A stretch of 64,000 nt of DNA from Bos javanicus. Lineage: Eukaryota; Chordata; Mammalia; Artiodactyla; Bovidae. Positions 1 through 9,557 of this stretch are shown in pieces. The position numbers were made by a program, and so were the translations under genes. The stretch is from the NCBI RefSeq assembly GCF_032452875.1, contig NC_083873.1, positions 75,947,987 to 76,011,986 on the forward strand, given 5' to 3'. Numbering within the stretch: position 1 is the stretch's first letter; each line of letters opens with the position of its first letter. The notes under the pieces are model-generated. The model did not search any database, was not told the DNA's origin, and was given only the letters and a program-made list of their open reading frames with translations.

Positions 1-602
1 GCATCAGGGTCTTTTCTAGTGAGTCAGCCTTTCTCATTGGGAAGCCAAGGTATGGGAGCTTCAGCTTCAGCATCAGTCTTCCAATGAATATTCAGGGTTG
101 ATTTCCTTTAGGATTGACAGGTTTGATTTTCTTGGTGTCCAAGGGACTATCAAGAATCTTCTCCAGTATCACAATTTGAAAACATTAATTCTTCAGCATG
201 CAACCTTCTTTATGGTCCAACTTTCAAATGCCTATATCACTACCAGAAAAAACACAGATTTGACTATATGGATTTTTGTTGGTAAAGCGAAGTCTCTGCT
301 TTTTAGTATGCTGTCTAGATTTGTCATAGCTTTTTATCCAAGGAGCAAGTGTATTTTAATTTTGTGGCTGCAGTCACTGTCTCCAGTGACTTTGGAGCCA
401 AAGAAAATAAAATCTGTACTGCTTCCACTTTTTTTCCATCTTTTTGCTTGAGTGATGGGACCAGATGCCGTGATCTTCATTTTTTGAATGTTGAGTTTTA
501 AGTCAGCTTTTTCACTCTCCCCTTTCACCCTCAACAAGAGGCTCTTTAGTTCTGCTTCACTTTAGGCCATTAGAGAGGTACCATTTGCATATCTGAGGTG
601 TG
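1..602 (-). mobile_element. BovB LINE fragment, antisense, cut by window edge
   Basis: The plus strand reads as the reverse complement of the 3' half of the BovB (RTE-type) LINE, from the segment just upstream of its 3' end back into the end of the reverse-transcriptase domain. It aligns in order with the other antisense BovB copies in this window (44.8, 50.7 and 63.6 kb). Its translated remnant on the minus strand carries stops, so it is a dead 5'-truncated copy. The true 3' end of the element lies outside the window. The following 250 bases (603-857) are AT-rich with nothing recognisable. Confidence 0.9.
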
Positions 603-864
603 TATCTTTATTTTGATTGAATATAAATGAATTTTTAATGTTCACCTTTATTTCTTGAAAGAGTTAAATAAGTTTATAAATTTTGGAAGAATGTATTGTA
701 CTTTCTCTACCTTGTGCACTGTATTTGTTGAATGTGCAAAATAAATGATCACAGCATCATAAAAGAATGTGTAACAGAAGTGTCTTAAACACTTTTTAGC
801 TAAAAAATGTTAGTGCATATAATCAGAAATAGACATAATGCTGAGTCCAACAACTCAGGTATTT

Positions 865-1158
865 CAGTTCAGTTCAGTCCCTCAGTCGTGTCTGACTCTT
901 TGAGACCCCATGGACTGGAGCATGCCAGGCTTCCCTGCCCATCACCAACTCTGAAGCTTACTCAAACTCATGTCCATAGAGTCAGTGATGCCATCCAACC
1001 ATCTCATCCTCTGTCGTCCCCGTTTCCTCCCACTTTCAGTCTTTCCCAGAATCAGGGTGTTTTCAAATGAGTCAGTTCTTCACATCAAGTGGTCAAAGTA
1101 TTGGAGTTTCAGCTTTAGCATCAGTCCTTCCAATGAATATTCAGGACTGATTTCCTCT
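865..1158 (-). mobile_element. BovB LINE 3' end, 5'-truncated, antisense, with TSD
   Basis: The plus strand starts with the reverse complement of the BovB tail (repeated TTCAG units) and runs about 290 bases into the element. A 7-bp direct repeat, GGTATTT, sits on both sides (858-864 and 1159-1165) and fits a target-site duplication. This is a short, heavily 5'-truncated BovB insertion without coding capacity. Confidence 0.85.
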
Positions 1159-1370
1159 GGTATTTGGTTAATTATAATTAAAATAGTTCTTGATTTTCAA
1201 TAACAATTTAATTGCCATACTTCTCCAAGTGTGGTCTCATTTTTATTGTAGTTCATTCTCTGTGTCCACTTACACAGATTCTCATTTCCCTGAGAGTTCA
1301 TGTTCTGGAAGGTTTACATCATGCTGAGGAGTTAGGTATGAATATCTGGTTCTTAATGCCACCCAGCTGT

Positions 1371-1484
1371 TACTAGAATGTAATTTCTGCAAAAGCAGAC
1401 CATTCTGAGTGCTTTGATCACTGCTGCTATGCCTCACAATCTATAAAAATATTTGGGATGTAATAGAAGTTCAATAGATAATTG
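1371..1484 (+). mobile_element. L2 LINE 3' end remnant
   Basis: The segment starts ACTAGAATGTAA and runs through a 'cactgctgctatgcctc' core to a '...gttcaatagataattg' end. This follows the pattern of the L2 3' terminus (CTAGAATGTAAGCTCC ... CTCAATAAATATTTGTTG). It is strongly diverged, as expected for a pre-eutherian repeat. The assignment is from remembered consensus. Confidence 0.5.
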
Positions 1485-2242
1485 TACAATTGTTAATATC
1501 TATGCCAGTATCTCCCAAGATGACCATTGTTCTTATTGGTTCCTCATTACTGGAGTAAATTGACTATTTTCAAGGTATCTACAGGCAAAGTTTTGGGATA
1601 GTCTCTGAATCTTTTGGCTGCAGACATTATACTTTCTTTCTAATCACTGCATTCCTACCATCTCTCAAGGGTTTTTTTTACAGGAAATGAGAAAAAAGTC
1701 TCTTTTATGCTTGAATATCAAAAGTTTATCTAGGCTTTGGCCAAAGAAAAGAGTACAGAGAACCTTTCTCTAACATTCAATACCACTTGCTTCATTCTAT
1801 GTTTCTTCTGCTCAGGGAATCCTATTCTTCTCTAGGTTATATGGAAAGAGAATGTGAGGAGGGAGCTCCTTGTCAGGAATAACAGCATCCTGTCTCTTAA
1901 TTTTCTTTTTTCAAAAATTTTATATAATTTTGTTCCTTTTGGATATAGTCTTTTGAAAATTAAAGTCTCAGCAGTCACTCATCTTTTAGATTATTTTTCC
2001 TCTCAGGAAAATGAGTAAGAATAAGGCAATGAGGAAGAATGCTTGACTATATATGTGGGAAAGGCAAAGACTGCCAAACTGCAAGTGAGAAATATTACAT
2101 CAGTAAATTTTGATAAATGTCAGTAAATAATTATGTTTCTGAATAGAGTGACATATATAGGTATGTCACAGATAGAAGCAAAAAGTTAGTGTAAAAATCT
2201 AAAACACTGATGTATAAAATCACGTCTAAATTATGAAATCCT
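1485..2242. other. Intergenic DNA, nothing recognised
   Basis: AT-rich sequence with no convincing open frame, exon-like signal or recognisable repeat. It ends at GTTATTT (2243-2249), which is also found directly after the following BovB element and may be its target-site duplication. Confidence 0.5.
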
Positions 2243-2429
2243 GTTATTTCTGTGGTTTCAGTGTGTCTGCCCTCTGATGCCCTCTTGCAACACCTACCGT
2301 CTTGCTTGGGTTTCTCTTACCTTGGATGTGGAGTATCTCTTCATGGCTGTTCCAGCAAAGCGCAGCTACTGCTCCTTTCCTTGGACGAGGGGTATTTCCT
2401 TATGGCCACCCCTACTGACCTTGAACCTG

Positions 2430-2672
2430 GAGTAGCTCCTCTCGGCCCTCCTGTGCCTGCGCAGCCGCCGCTCCTTGAATGTGGGATTGCTCCTCTTGGT
2501 TGCCTCCCTTAACCTCGGGCATGTGATAGCTCCTCTCAGCTGCTGCCCTGACCTCTGGTGTGTGGTAGGTCAACTCGGCCGCCACCCTGACCTCAGACAT
2601 GGGGTAGCTCCTCTCGGCCACTGCCCCCGACCTCGGACTTGGGGTAGCTCCTCTAGGCCGCACCTGTGCCAA
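2430..2672 (+). repeat. GC-rich ~40-bp imperfect tandem repeat in BovB 5' region
   Basis: About five to six diverged units of roughly 40 bp repeat the theme GTAGCTCCTCTCGGCCGC followed by a 'cctgacctcgg' segment. CpG sites are partly decayed to TG/CA between units. It is the only strongly GC-rich stretch of this length in an AT-rich window. On the minus strand the units translate as a repetitive frame with recurring RSGA/AERSY motifs (2412-2672), most likely a by-product of the repeat and not a gene. Its position directly upstream of the BovB leader suggests a 5' UTR or promoter array, similar in layout to the monomers of mouse L1. That role is inference. Confidence 0.7.
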
Positions 2673-3185
2673 CGATAGTATAAATGAGCTTACTATTATT
2701 GTTTTTTACCCAGTGCATTTTATGCACATACCAATTATCTATTGTTCTCTGAGTTTTGGACAATAGGTAGTTAACCATGAATTCCTGAGTGGTTCCATTT
2801 GAGTAAAGTAAAACTAGCCATTCTGATCACACGGACCACAGCCTTGTCTAACTCAATGAAACTAAGCCATGCTGTGTGGGGCCACCCAGGACAGGAGGGT
2901 CATGGTGGAGAGGTCTGACAGAATGTGGTCCACTGGAGAAGGGAATGGCAAACCACTTCAGTATTCTTGTCTTGAGAACCCCATGAACAGTATGAAAAGG
3001 CAAAAAGGTAGGACACTGAAAGATGAACTCCCAGGTTGGTAGGTGCCCAATATGCTACTGGAGATTAGTGAAGAAATAACTCCAGAAAGAATAAAGGTAT
3101 GGAGCCAAAGCAAAAACAATACCCAGTTGTGGATGGGACTGGTGATAGAAGCAAGGTCCAATGCTGTAAAGAGCAATATTGCATA

Positions 3186-3950
3186 GGAACCTGGAATGTC
3201 AGGTCCATGAATCAAGGCAAATTGGAAGTGGTCAAACAGGAGATGGCATAGTGAACGTCGACATTCTAGGAATCAGCGAACTAAAATGGACTTGAATGGG
3301 TGAATTTAACTCAGATGACCATTATATCTACTACTGTGGGCAGGAATCCCTTAGAAGAAATGGAGTAGTCATCATGGTCAACAAAGGAGTCCAAAATGCA
3401 GTACTTGGATGCAATTTCAAAAACAACAGAATGATCTCTGTCAAAGATCAAAGGCAAACCATTCAATATCAAGGTAATCCAAGCCTATGCCCCAACCAGT
3501 AATGCTGAAGAAGCTGAAGTTGAACGGTTCTATGAAGGCCTTTTAGAACTACCACACAGAAAATTTGTCCTTTTTTTATAGGGGACTGGAATGCAAAAAT
3601 AGAAAGTCAAGAAACACTTGGAGTAACAGGCAAATTTGGCCTTGGAATACAGAATGAAGTGGGACAAAGGCTAATAGAGTTTTGCCAAGAAAAGTCACTG
3701 GTCATAAAAAACACCCTCTTCCAATAACACAAGAGAAGACTCTACACATGGACATCACCAGATGATCAATACCGAAATCAGAGTGATTATATTCTTTGCA
3801 GCCAAAGATGGAAAAGCTGTATACAGTCAGCAAAAACAAGACCAGGAGCTGACTGTGGCTCAGATCATGAACTCCTTATTGCCAAATTCAGACTAAAATT
3901 GAAGAAAGTGGGAAAAACACCAGACCATTCAGGTATGACCTAAATCAAAT
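3186..3950 (+). pseudogene. BovB apurinic endonuclease domain remnant
   Basis: Translation fragments in shifting frames show the order expected of the RTE endonuclease: GTWNVRSMNQGKLEVVKQ at about 3186, then FNSDDHYIYYCGQESLRRNG, then GDWNAK at about 3582 (the metal- and substrate-binding segment), then DHELL at about 3863 (the C-terminal catalytic Asp-His). In intact elements this domain nicks the target DNA. Here the frame is interrupted, for example just after AKMDLNG near 3300 and again near 3480-3560, so no functional protein is possible. Confidence 0.85.
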
Positions 3951-4007
3951 CCCTTATGATTACACAGTTGAAGTGAGAAATAAATTTAAGGGATTAGATC
4001 CGATAGA

Positions 4008-5653
4008 GTGCCTGATGAACTATGGTTCATGATATTGTACAGGAGACAGGCATCAAGATCATCCCCAGAGAAAAGAAATGCAAAAAAATCAAAACGGTTG
4101 TCTGAAGAGGCCTTACAAATAGCTATGAAAAGAAGAAAAGTGAAAGACAGGGGAGAAAAGGAAAGATATAAACATTTGAATGCAGAATTCCAAAGAATAG
4201 CAAGGAGAGATAAGAAAGACTTCCTCAACAATCAATGCAAAGAAATAGAGGAAAACAACAGAATGGGAAAGACTCGAGATCTCTTCAAGAAAATTAGAGA
4301 TACCAAGGGAATATTTCATGCAAAGATGGGCTCGATAAAGGACAGAAATGGTATGGACCTAACAGAAGCAGAATGTAATCAGAAAAGGTGGCAAGAATAC
4401 ACAGAAATTGTACAAAAAAGAGCTTCAGGACCCAGATAATCACAAATATGTGATCACTCAGTTAGAGCCAGACATCTTGGAATGTGAAGTCAAGTGGGCC
4501 TTAGGAAGCATCACTATGAACAAAGCTAGTGGAGGTGATGGGACTTCAGTTAAGCTATTTCAAATCCTGAAAGATGATGCTGTGAAAGTGCTGCACTCAA
4601 TATGCCAGCAAATTTGGAAAACTCAACAGTGGCCACAGGACTGGAAAAGGTCAGTTTTCATTCCAATCTCAAAGAAAGGCAATGCCAAAGAATGCTCAAA
4701 CTACCACACAATTGCACTCATCTCACACACGAGTAAAGTAATACTTAAAATTCTCCAAGCCAGGCCTCAGCAATATGTGAACTGGGAACTTCCAGATGTT
4801 CAAGCTGATTTTAGAAAAGGCAGAGGAACCAGAGATCAAATTGCCAACATCTGCTGGATCATGGAAAAAGCAAGAGGCTTCCAGAAAAACATCTATTTCT
4901 GCTTTACTGACTACGCCAAAGCCTTTGACTGTGTGGATCACAATAAACCGTGGAAAATTCTGAAAGAGATGGGAATACCAGACCACCTGACCTTCCTCTT
5001 GACAAACCTATATGCAGGTCAGGAAGCAACAGTTAGAACTTTACATGGGACAACAGACTGGTTCAATATGGAAAAGAAGTATGTCAAAGCTCTGTCTTGT
5101 CACCCTGCTTATTTAACTTATATGGAGAGTGCATCATGAGGAATGCTGGGCTGGAAGAAGCACAAGCTGGAATCAAGACTGCTGGGAGAAATATCAATAA
5201 CCTCAGAAATGCAGATGACACCACCCTTATGGCAGAAAGTGATGCGGAACGAAAAAGCCTCTTGATGAAAGTGAAAGAGGAGAGTGAAAAAGTTGGCTTA
5301 AAGCTCAACACTCTGAAAACAAAGATCATGGCATCTTGTCCCATCACTTCATGGGAAGTAGATGGGGAAACAGTGTCAGACTTTATTTTTTGGGCTCCAA
5401 AATCACTGTAGATGGTGATTGCCACCATGAAATGAAAAGACACTTACTCCTTGGAAGGAAAGTTATGACCAACTTAGATAGTATATTGAAAAGCAAAGAT
5501 ATTACCTTGCCAACAAATGTCCCTGTAGTCAAGGCTATGGTTTTTCCAGTGGTCGTGTATGGATGTGAGAGTTGGATGGTGAAGAAAGTTGACCGCCAAA
5601 GAATTGATGCTTTTGAACTGTGGTGTTGGAGAAGACTCTTGAGAGTCCCTTGA
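4008..5653 (+). pseudogene. BovB reverse transcriptase region remnant
   Basis: Open pieces in different frames cover the linker (4008-4439), the main reverse-transcriptase block (4408-5139), the palm/thumb (5097-5411) and the C-terminal part (5336-5653). Conserved stretches include FTDYAKAFDCVDHNK and, at the catalytic box, NADDTTLMAES, where the usual Tyr of YADD is Asn (codon 5208-5210). The C-terminal piece ends in the conserved ELWCWRRLLRVP. At least two frameshifts separate the blocks. The Y-to-N change alone would be expected to impair catalysis. Confidence 0.88.
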
Positions 5654-6085
5654 ACTGCAAGGAGATCCAACCAGTCCATTCTAAAGATTAGTCCTGGGTG
5701 TTTATTGGAAGGACTGATTCTGAAACTCCATTACTTAGGCCACCTCATGCAAAGAGTTGACTCGTTGGAAAAGACCCTGATGCTGGGAGGGACTGGGGGA
5801 GGGGGAGAAGGGGACGACAGAGGATGAGATGGCTGGATGGCATCACCGACTCGATGGACATGAATTTGAGTGAACTCCGGGTGTTAGTGATGGACAGGGA
5901 GGCCTGGCATGCTGCGATTCATGCAGTCACAAAGAGTCGGACACGACTGAGTGACTGAACTGAGCTGAACTGAAGTTATTTGTTAGTTATGCAAGCTTAT
6001 TAAATAAAATGTAATAGAATATATAATAAAAATAAACAATTGAGGTACATTTTATCATGTAAATATCTACCCCCATTCAGGAATT

Positions 6086-6331
6086 GCTTGTGCTCAGATG
6101 CTCAGTCGTGTTTGTCTTTTGTGACACTTTAGACTCTAGCCCACTACGATCCTCTGTCCATGTAGCCTGCCAGGCTCTGTCCATGGGATTTCCCAGGCAA
6201 GAGTACTGGAAAGAGTTGCCATTTTCTCCTCCAAGGGAATCGTCCCAACCTAGGGTTCAAACCCATGTCCCTGCATCTCTTACATTGCATTGCATTACAT
6301 TACATTCTTTACCACTGAGCCACTGGGGAAG
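6086..6331 (-). mobile_element. Bov-tA SINE, antisense, perfect 15-bp direct repeats
   Basis: The plus strand is the reverse complement of a Bov-tA SINE. The Bov-A body lies on the left and the tRNA-Glu-derived head ends at 'ctggggaagccc'. CCCCATTCAGGAATT occurs at 6071-6085 and 6332-6346, a 15-bp TSD-like repeat of which the first C residues may belong to the element. A small TTACATTGCA-type slippage array is present inside the head (about 6282-6306). Confidence 0.9.
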
Positions 6332-7079
6332 CCCCATTCAGGAATTAACTGCCTGTTAATTAATTTGGGGGAAGGGTGTATAAGTAAGGTTAGGATATAG
6401 ATTCCCTAGTTCTCTTCTACAAAGCGGAAGCCAGAAAGAATGTTTTTTATAAAGGGCCCTGCATTCCATAATAAGGACTTTGAACCATGTCCTACATCAG
6501 ATAGTAAATAAAAAGTCATCTTGCTTAGTCAACACTGACTTTCTTTTCATTAAAACTACGAACAAAAACTTCATTCTGCTTTCTATTTATCTTCAGTACT
6601 CCATTGCAACATCTGTCCTTCGCTCTTTTCAAGCAATTTTAAAATGCCATCAAACTGGCCTTCTTCTACACTAGGAGGATTATTGTTTTGATAGTTTGAT
6701 CACTTATACCTGCTTATTCAAGAATAAACATTAGTAAGTTAATGTATAGCCCTAAGCTCTATTTTATTATATCTTTGTTTTTCAAAGTCATGTTCACTAA
6801 ATTGAATTTTAAATCAGATAAATAACTCTGGGTTGTGATTTTTTGACATCTTGTTTAATAATAAGGGTGATACTTTAACATATTTGAAATTGCATTTCCT
6901 TAATTGTACACCATATTTGGCTGTACATTTGCATCCTATGTGGAACTGGTCTTATTTGCAAATAAAGTCAATAGCCTACAAAATACAAGGCAAGTTTGAT
7001 ATCTTTAAAGATGACTGACTAAAGGAAAGGATTAATTGAATTGCTTAAATGATATTTTAAATGATTGGCTAAAACAACA

Positions 7080-7147
7080 AATATATATATATATAATTAT
7101 TTGTTTATATATATAATATATATATAATCTCATAAATATATATTATA
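7080..7147. repeat. (TA)n-rich low-complexity tract
   Basis: Runs of alternating TA interrupted by short A/T stretches, ending near 'aaatatatattataaag'. This is an interrupted dinucleotide microsatellite. Confidence 0.85.
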
Positions 7148-7461
7148 AAGATAGTCTTAGGTCCACAAAGCCTATTTATCTTAGTTTTATTTCTCTCTCA
7201 ATTTTTTTAAAAAAGAAAATATGTTAGCCTGATAAAGAATAGATGCAAAATTCAGTACAAATTAGACACAAAAGCAATTTAAGCAGTTTAATTTGACTGG
7301 CGAATGTCTCATTTACTGAGATCTAAGTGTTATAGGCCCCTCTTCATTTATTTATGCACTATTTGCAATTGTATATTCTTAGATTTATAGAGATACCCTA
7401 CTCTTTGAAAAACCACAGGGACTCTGAAAATTTAATTGGTGTAATTTCATATACTTTTTGT

Positions 7462-7499
7462 TTATATATATATATATATAAATATATATATATATATCT
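7462..7499. repeat. (TA)n microsatellite
   Basis: Two blocks of alternating TA separated by a single AA interruption. It is likely polymorphic in length. Confidence 0.85.
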
Positions 7500-8235
7500 C
7501 AATACTTTTAATTCATCCTCAGGTTAACTAATATCTTGCCATATTATATATTCCAGGTGGGTATATTAACAGTAAACTCCTAGAAGTCAGAGAATGGCCA
7601 GTTCAATAACTTCTGAAAGGGCATTTTAATGCCCCCAAACCTCAGTAAGAATATTACAAAATGTCAAAACTGGGAGTAGGCATCACTTTCTTTCTAAGCA
7701 AATATTTTGAAAAGAAGCCTTAGGGAAAAGAGCATTTGGATGCCAATTTAGAACAGGTGCACAAGACAACAGGGGAGCGCTATCAGACAGAAGCCAATGC
7801 AGAGGCAGTCATGGGCAGGGCTGCTATTATTGTTCACAGTGCCCGTCAATTGAACCCCTCGAAGATATAAAATCACAGTACTAATATACACCGCAGATTT
7901 CTTTGAAAATCAGTCCCAGCATATGAGATGAAGTGCTTAATTACTAGATTACCAAATAATATTCTACTAGACTTTAAAGGTTGAAACTCTTTGAAATCAG
8001 ACTACTATTTTAATAACTTATTTTCTCATCATTTTCCCCTATTCCTGAAAGATGTTTAAGAAACTGTAAGACATATGATGGTAGCAGTCTTCATAATGTC
8101 AATTCTCAATTCTAGCCATCTTTTAAATTACTAACTTTCCTAACTTAATTATGTAAATGGCAATTACCTACAAAATAGCAATTACTCTGAGAAGCACCTG
8201 TAAAGATGGAAATGCACTCGTGAAACTTGTAGGGA

Positions 8236-8570
8236 CTGCTGTGCTGTGCTTAGTCGCTCATTACTGTCCAATTGTTTGTGACCCCATGGACTGTAGCCTG
8301 CCTGGCTCCTCTGTCCATGGGCTTCTCCAGCAAGAATACTGGAGTGGGTTGCCATGCCCTCCTCCAGGGGATCTTCCAACCCAGGGATTGAACCCAGGTC
8401 ATTTGCATTGCAGGTGGATTCTTTACCATCTGAGCTATCAGAGAACCCCGAGAATACTGGAGTGGGTAGCCAATGCCTTCTCCAAGGGATCTTCCAGATC
8501 CAGGAATTGAAACAGGGTCTCCTGCACTGCAGGCAGATTCTTTACCAGCTGAGCTACCAGGGAAGCCCTG
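8236..8570 (-). mobile_element. Composite Bov-tA SINE with duplicated head region, antisense
   Basis: Reverse complement of a Bov-tA SINE that carries a second body-to-head segment. After the first tRNA-derived head ('ctttaccatctgagctatcag', about 8430) the pattern restarts with 'gagaatactggagtgggtagcc' and ends in a second head ('gctaccagggaagccc', 8570). GTAGGGA at 8229-8235 and 8571-8577 is a 7-bp TSD candidate. The copy at 56134-56425 has the same organisation. Confidence 0.85.
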
Positions 8571-9009
8571 GTAGGGATTAACTACATTGAAATCAATGGT
8601 AGGCAATACTTAAAACTAGTTTTTCCCTGAGACCTAAGGTCATAAACTTTCCAAATATGGTAGAATAATTTTCTCTACTTCACTTGCATTTTTTAGATGT
8701 AATGGTGAAGGATGCGACTAATTAATGATTTGAATTTTATCCCAATGAAAGTTTACACGATTAGACTTTGTAATATTTAATGTCTTTATTCTAAATAGGC
8801 AGACAATTAATTTGATGGTAAGATAAATGGCATGTAAATGAAAAAATGGTCAATCTCTCTTTCACTTAGTTCTGTCATATCAGAGCCAACTATTTCAGCC
8901 AAACATTTTATATATATAAAGTGTGTGACGAATGAGTTATTGGTTCCATGAATGTAGAGAAAGGAAGGAAATGATATGCATCAGGGCAAATTTGAAAATC
9001 TGTGTGTTA

Positions 9010-9230
9010 GCAGTGATTCTCAAAAGGGGAATTTTGCTCCTCCCATGAGAATATTTGACAATGTCTGGGGAGACACTTGTTTTGTCACAATTAGGGGTGT
9101 GGCAGAGTGGCTCTTGTTACTCATATCTAATGGGTAGAAAGCAGAGATACTGCTAAACATTCTACAGTGAGAAAGCCCCCTACAACAATAATCTGCCTGT
9201 GATGTTAATTGTACCATCATTTTGACATAT
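9010..9230 (+). mobile_element. MER20 (hAT-type) DNA transposon remnant
   Basis: Starts CAGTGATTCTCAAAAGGGG and continues with the order of elements I recall for MER20: 'ttttgc', 'gacaatgtctggggagaca', 'tgtcacaattaggggtg', 'tctaatgggtaga', 'ctgctaaacattctacagtg', 'ccctacaacaataatctgcc'. Its length, about 220 bp, is full length for this non-autonomous hAT-Charlie element. It is diverged, consistent with an ancient eutherian insertion. Confidence 0.8.
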
Positions 9231-9324
9231 AGGAACAAAAAAATAATCAAAGTCAAGCAAGCACCATCACAGAACAAAGAGACAAGTATATGGTGAACCA
9301 TGCTTGAATATGTATTGGTTATAT

Positions 9325-9546
9325 GTGAAGTGAAGTGAGGGTTGCTCAGTCGTGTCTGACTATCTGCAATCCCATGGGCTGTAGGACTGAACCTGTTAGG
9401 CTCATCTGTCCATGGAATTCTCCAGACCAGGATACTGGAGTAGGTAGCCATTCCCTACTCCAGGGGATCTTCCCAACCCAGGGATGGAGCCCAGGTCTCC
9501 TGCATTGCAGGCAGATTCTTTACTATCTGAGCCACTAGGAAAGCCC
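9325..9546 (-). mobile_element. Bov-tA SINE, antisense, 11-bp TSD
   Basis: Reverse complement of a full Bov-tA: Bov-A body, then the tRNA-Glu-like head ending in 'ctaggaaagccc'. It is flanked by perfect ATTGGTTATAT repeats at 9314-9324 and 9547-9557, which fix the boundaries. Confidence 0.92.
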
Positions 9547-9557
9547 ATTGGTTATAT

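Larger units (their letters stand above)
2250..5974 (+). mobile_element. Near full-length BovB LINE, decayed
   Basis: This is the longest BovB (RTE-type non-LTR retrotransposon) in the window. In order it shows a GC-rich 5' block (to about 2672), a leader with 'gtctgacagaatgtggtccactgg', an apurinic endonuclease region (about 3186-3950), a linker, a reverse-transcriptase region (about 4408-5650) and the 3' tail ending in GAACTGAGCTGAACTGAA. GTTATTT occurs at 2243-2249 and again at 5975-5981, a possible 7-bp TSD that would place the 5' end near 2250. The coding region is split by stops and frameshifts, so the copy is not autonomous. BovB is known to have entered ruminants by horizontal transfer and to supply the machinery used by Bov SINEs. 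Confidence 0.92.
6347..8228. other. AT-rich intergenic DNA
   Basis: About 1.9 kb without a recognisable gene or interspersed repeat. It contains two AT microsatellite patches (listed separately) and a slightly more GC-rich patch near 7780-7860 with no reading frame of note. Confidence 0.5.

Noticed and set aside
2412..2672. Repetitive 86-codon minus-strand frame with RSGA/AERSY-type repeats
   Set aside because: It is the antisense of the GC-rich tandem block of a BovB; the repeat explains the open frame and there is no start context or conserved domain.
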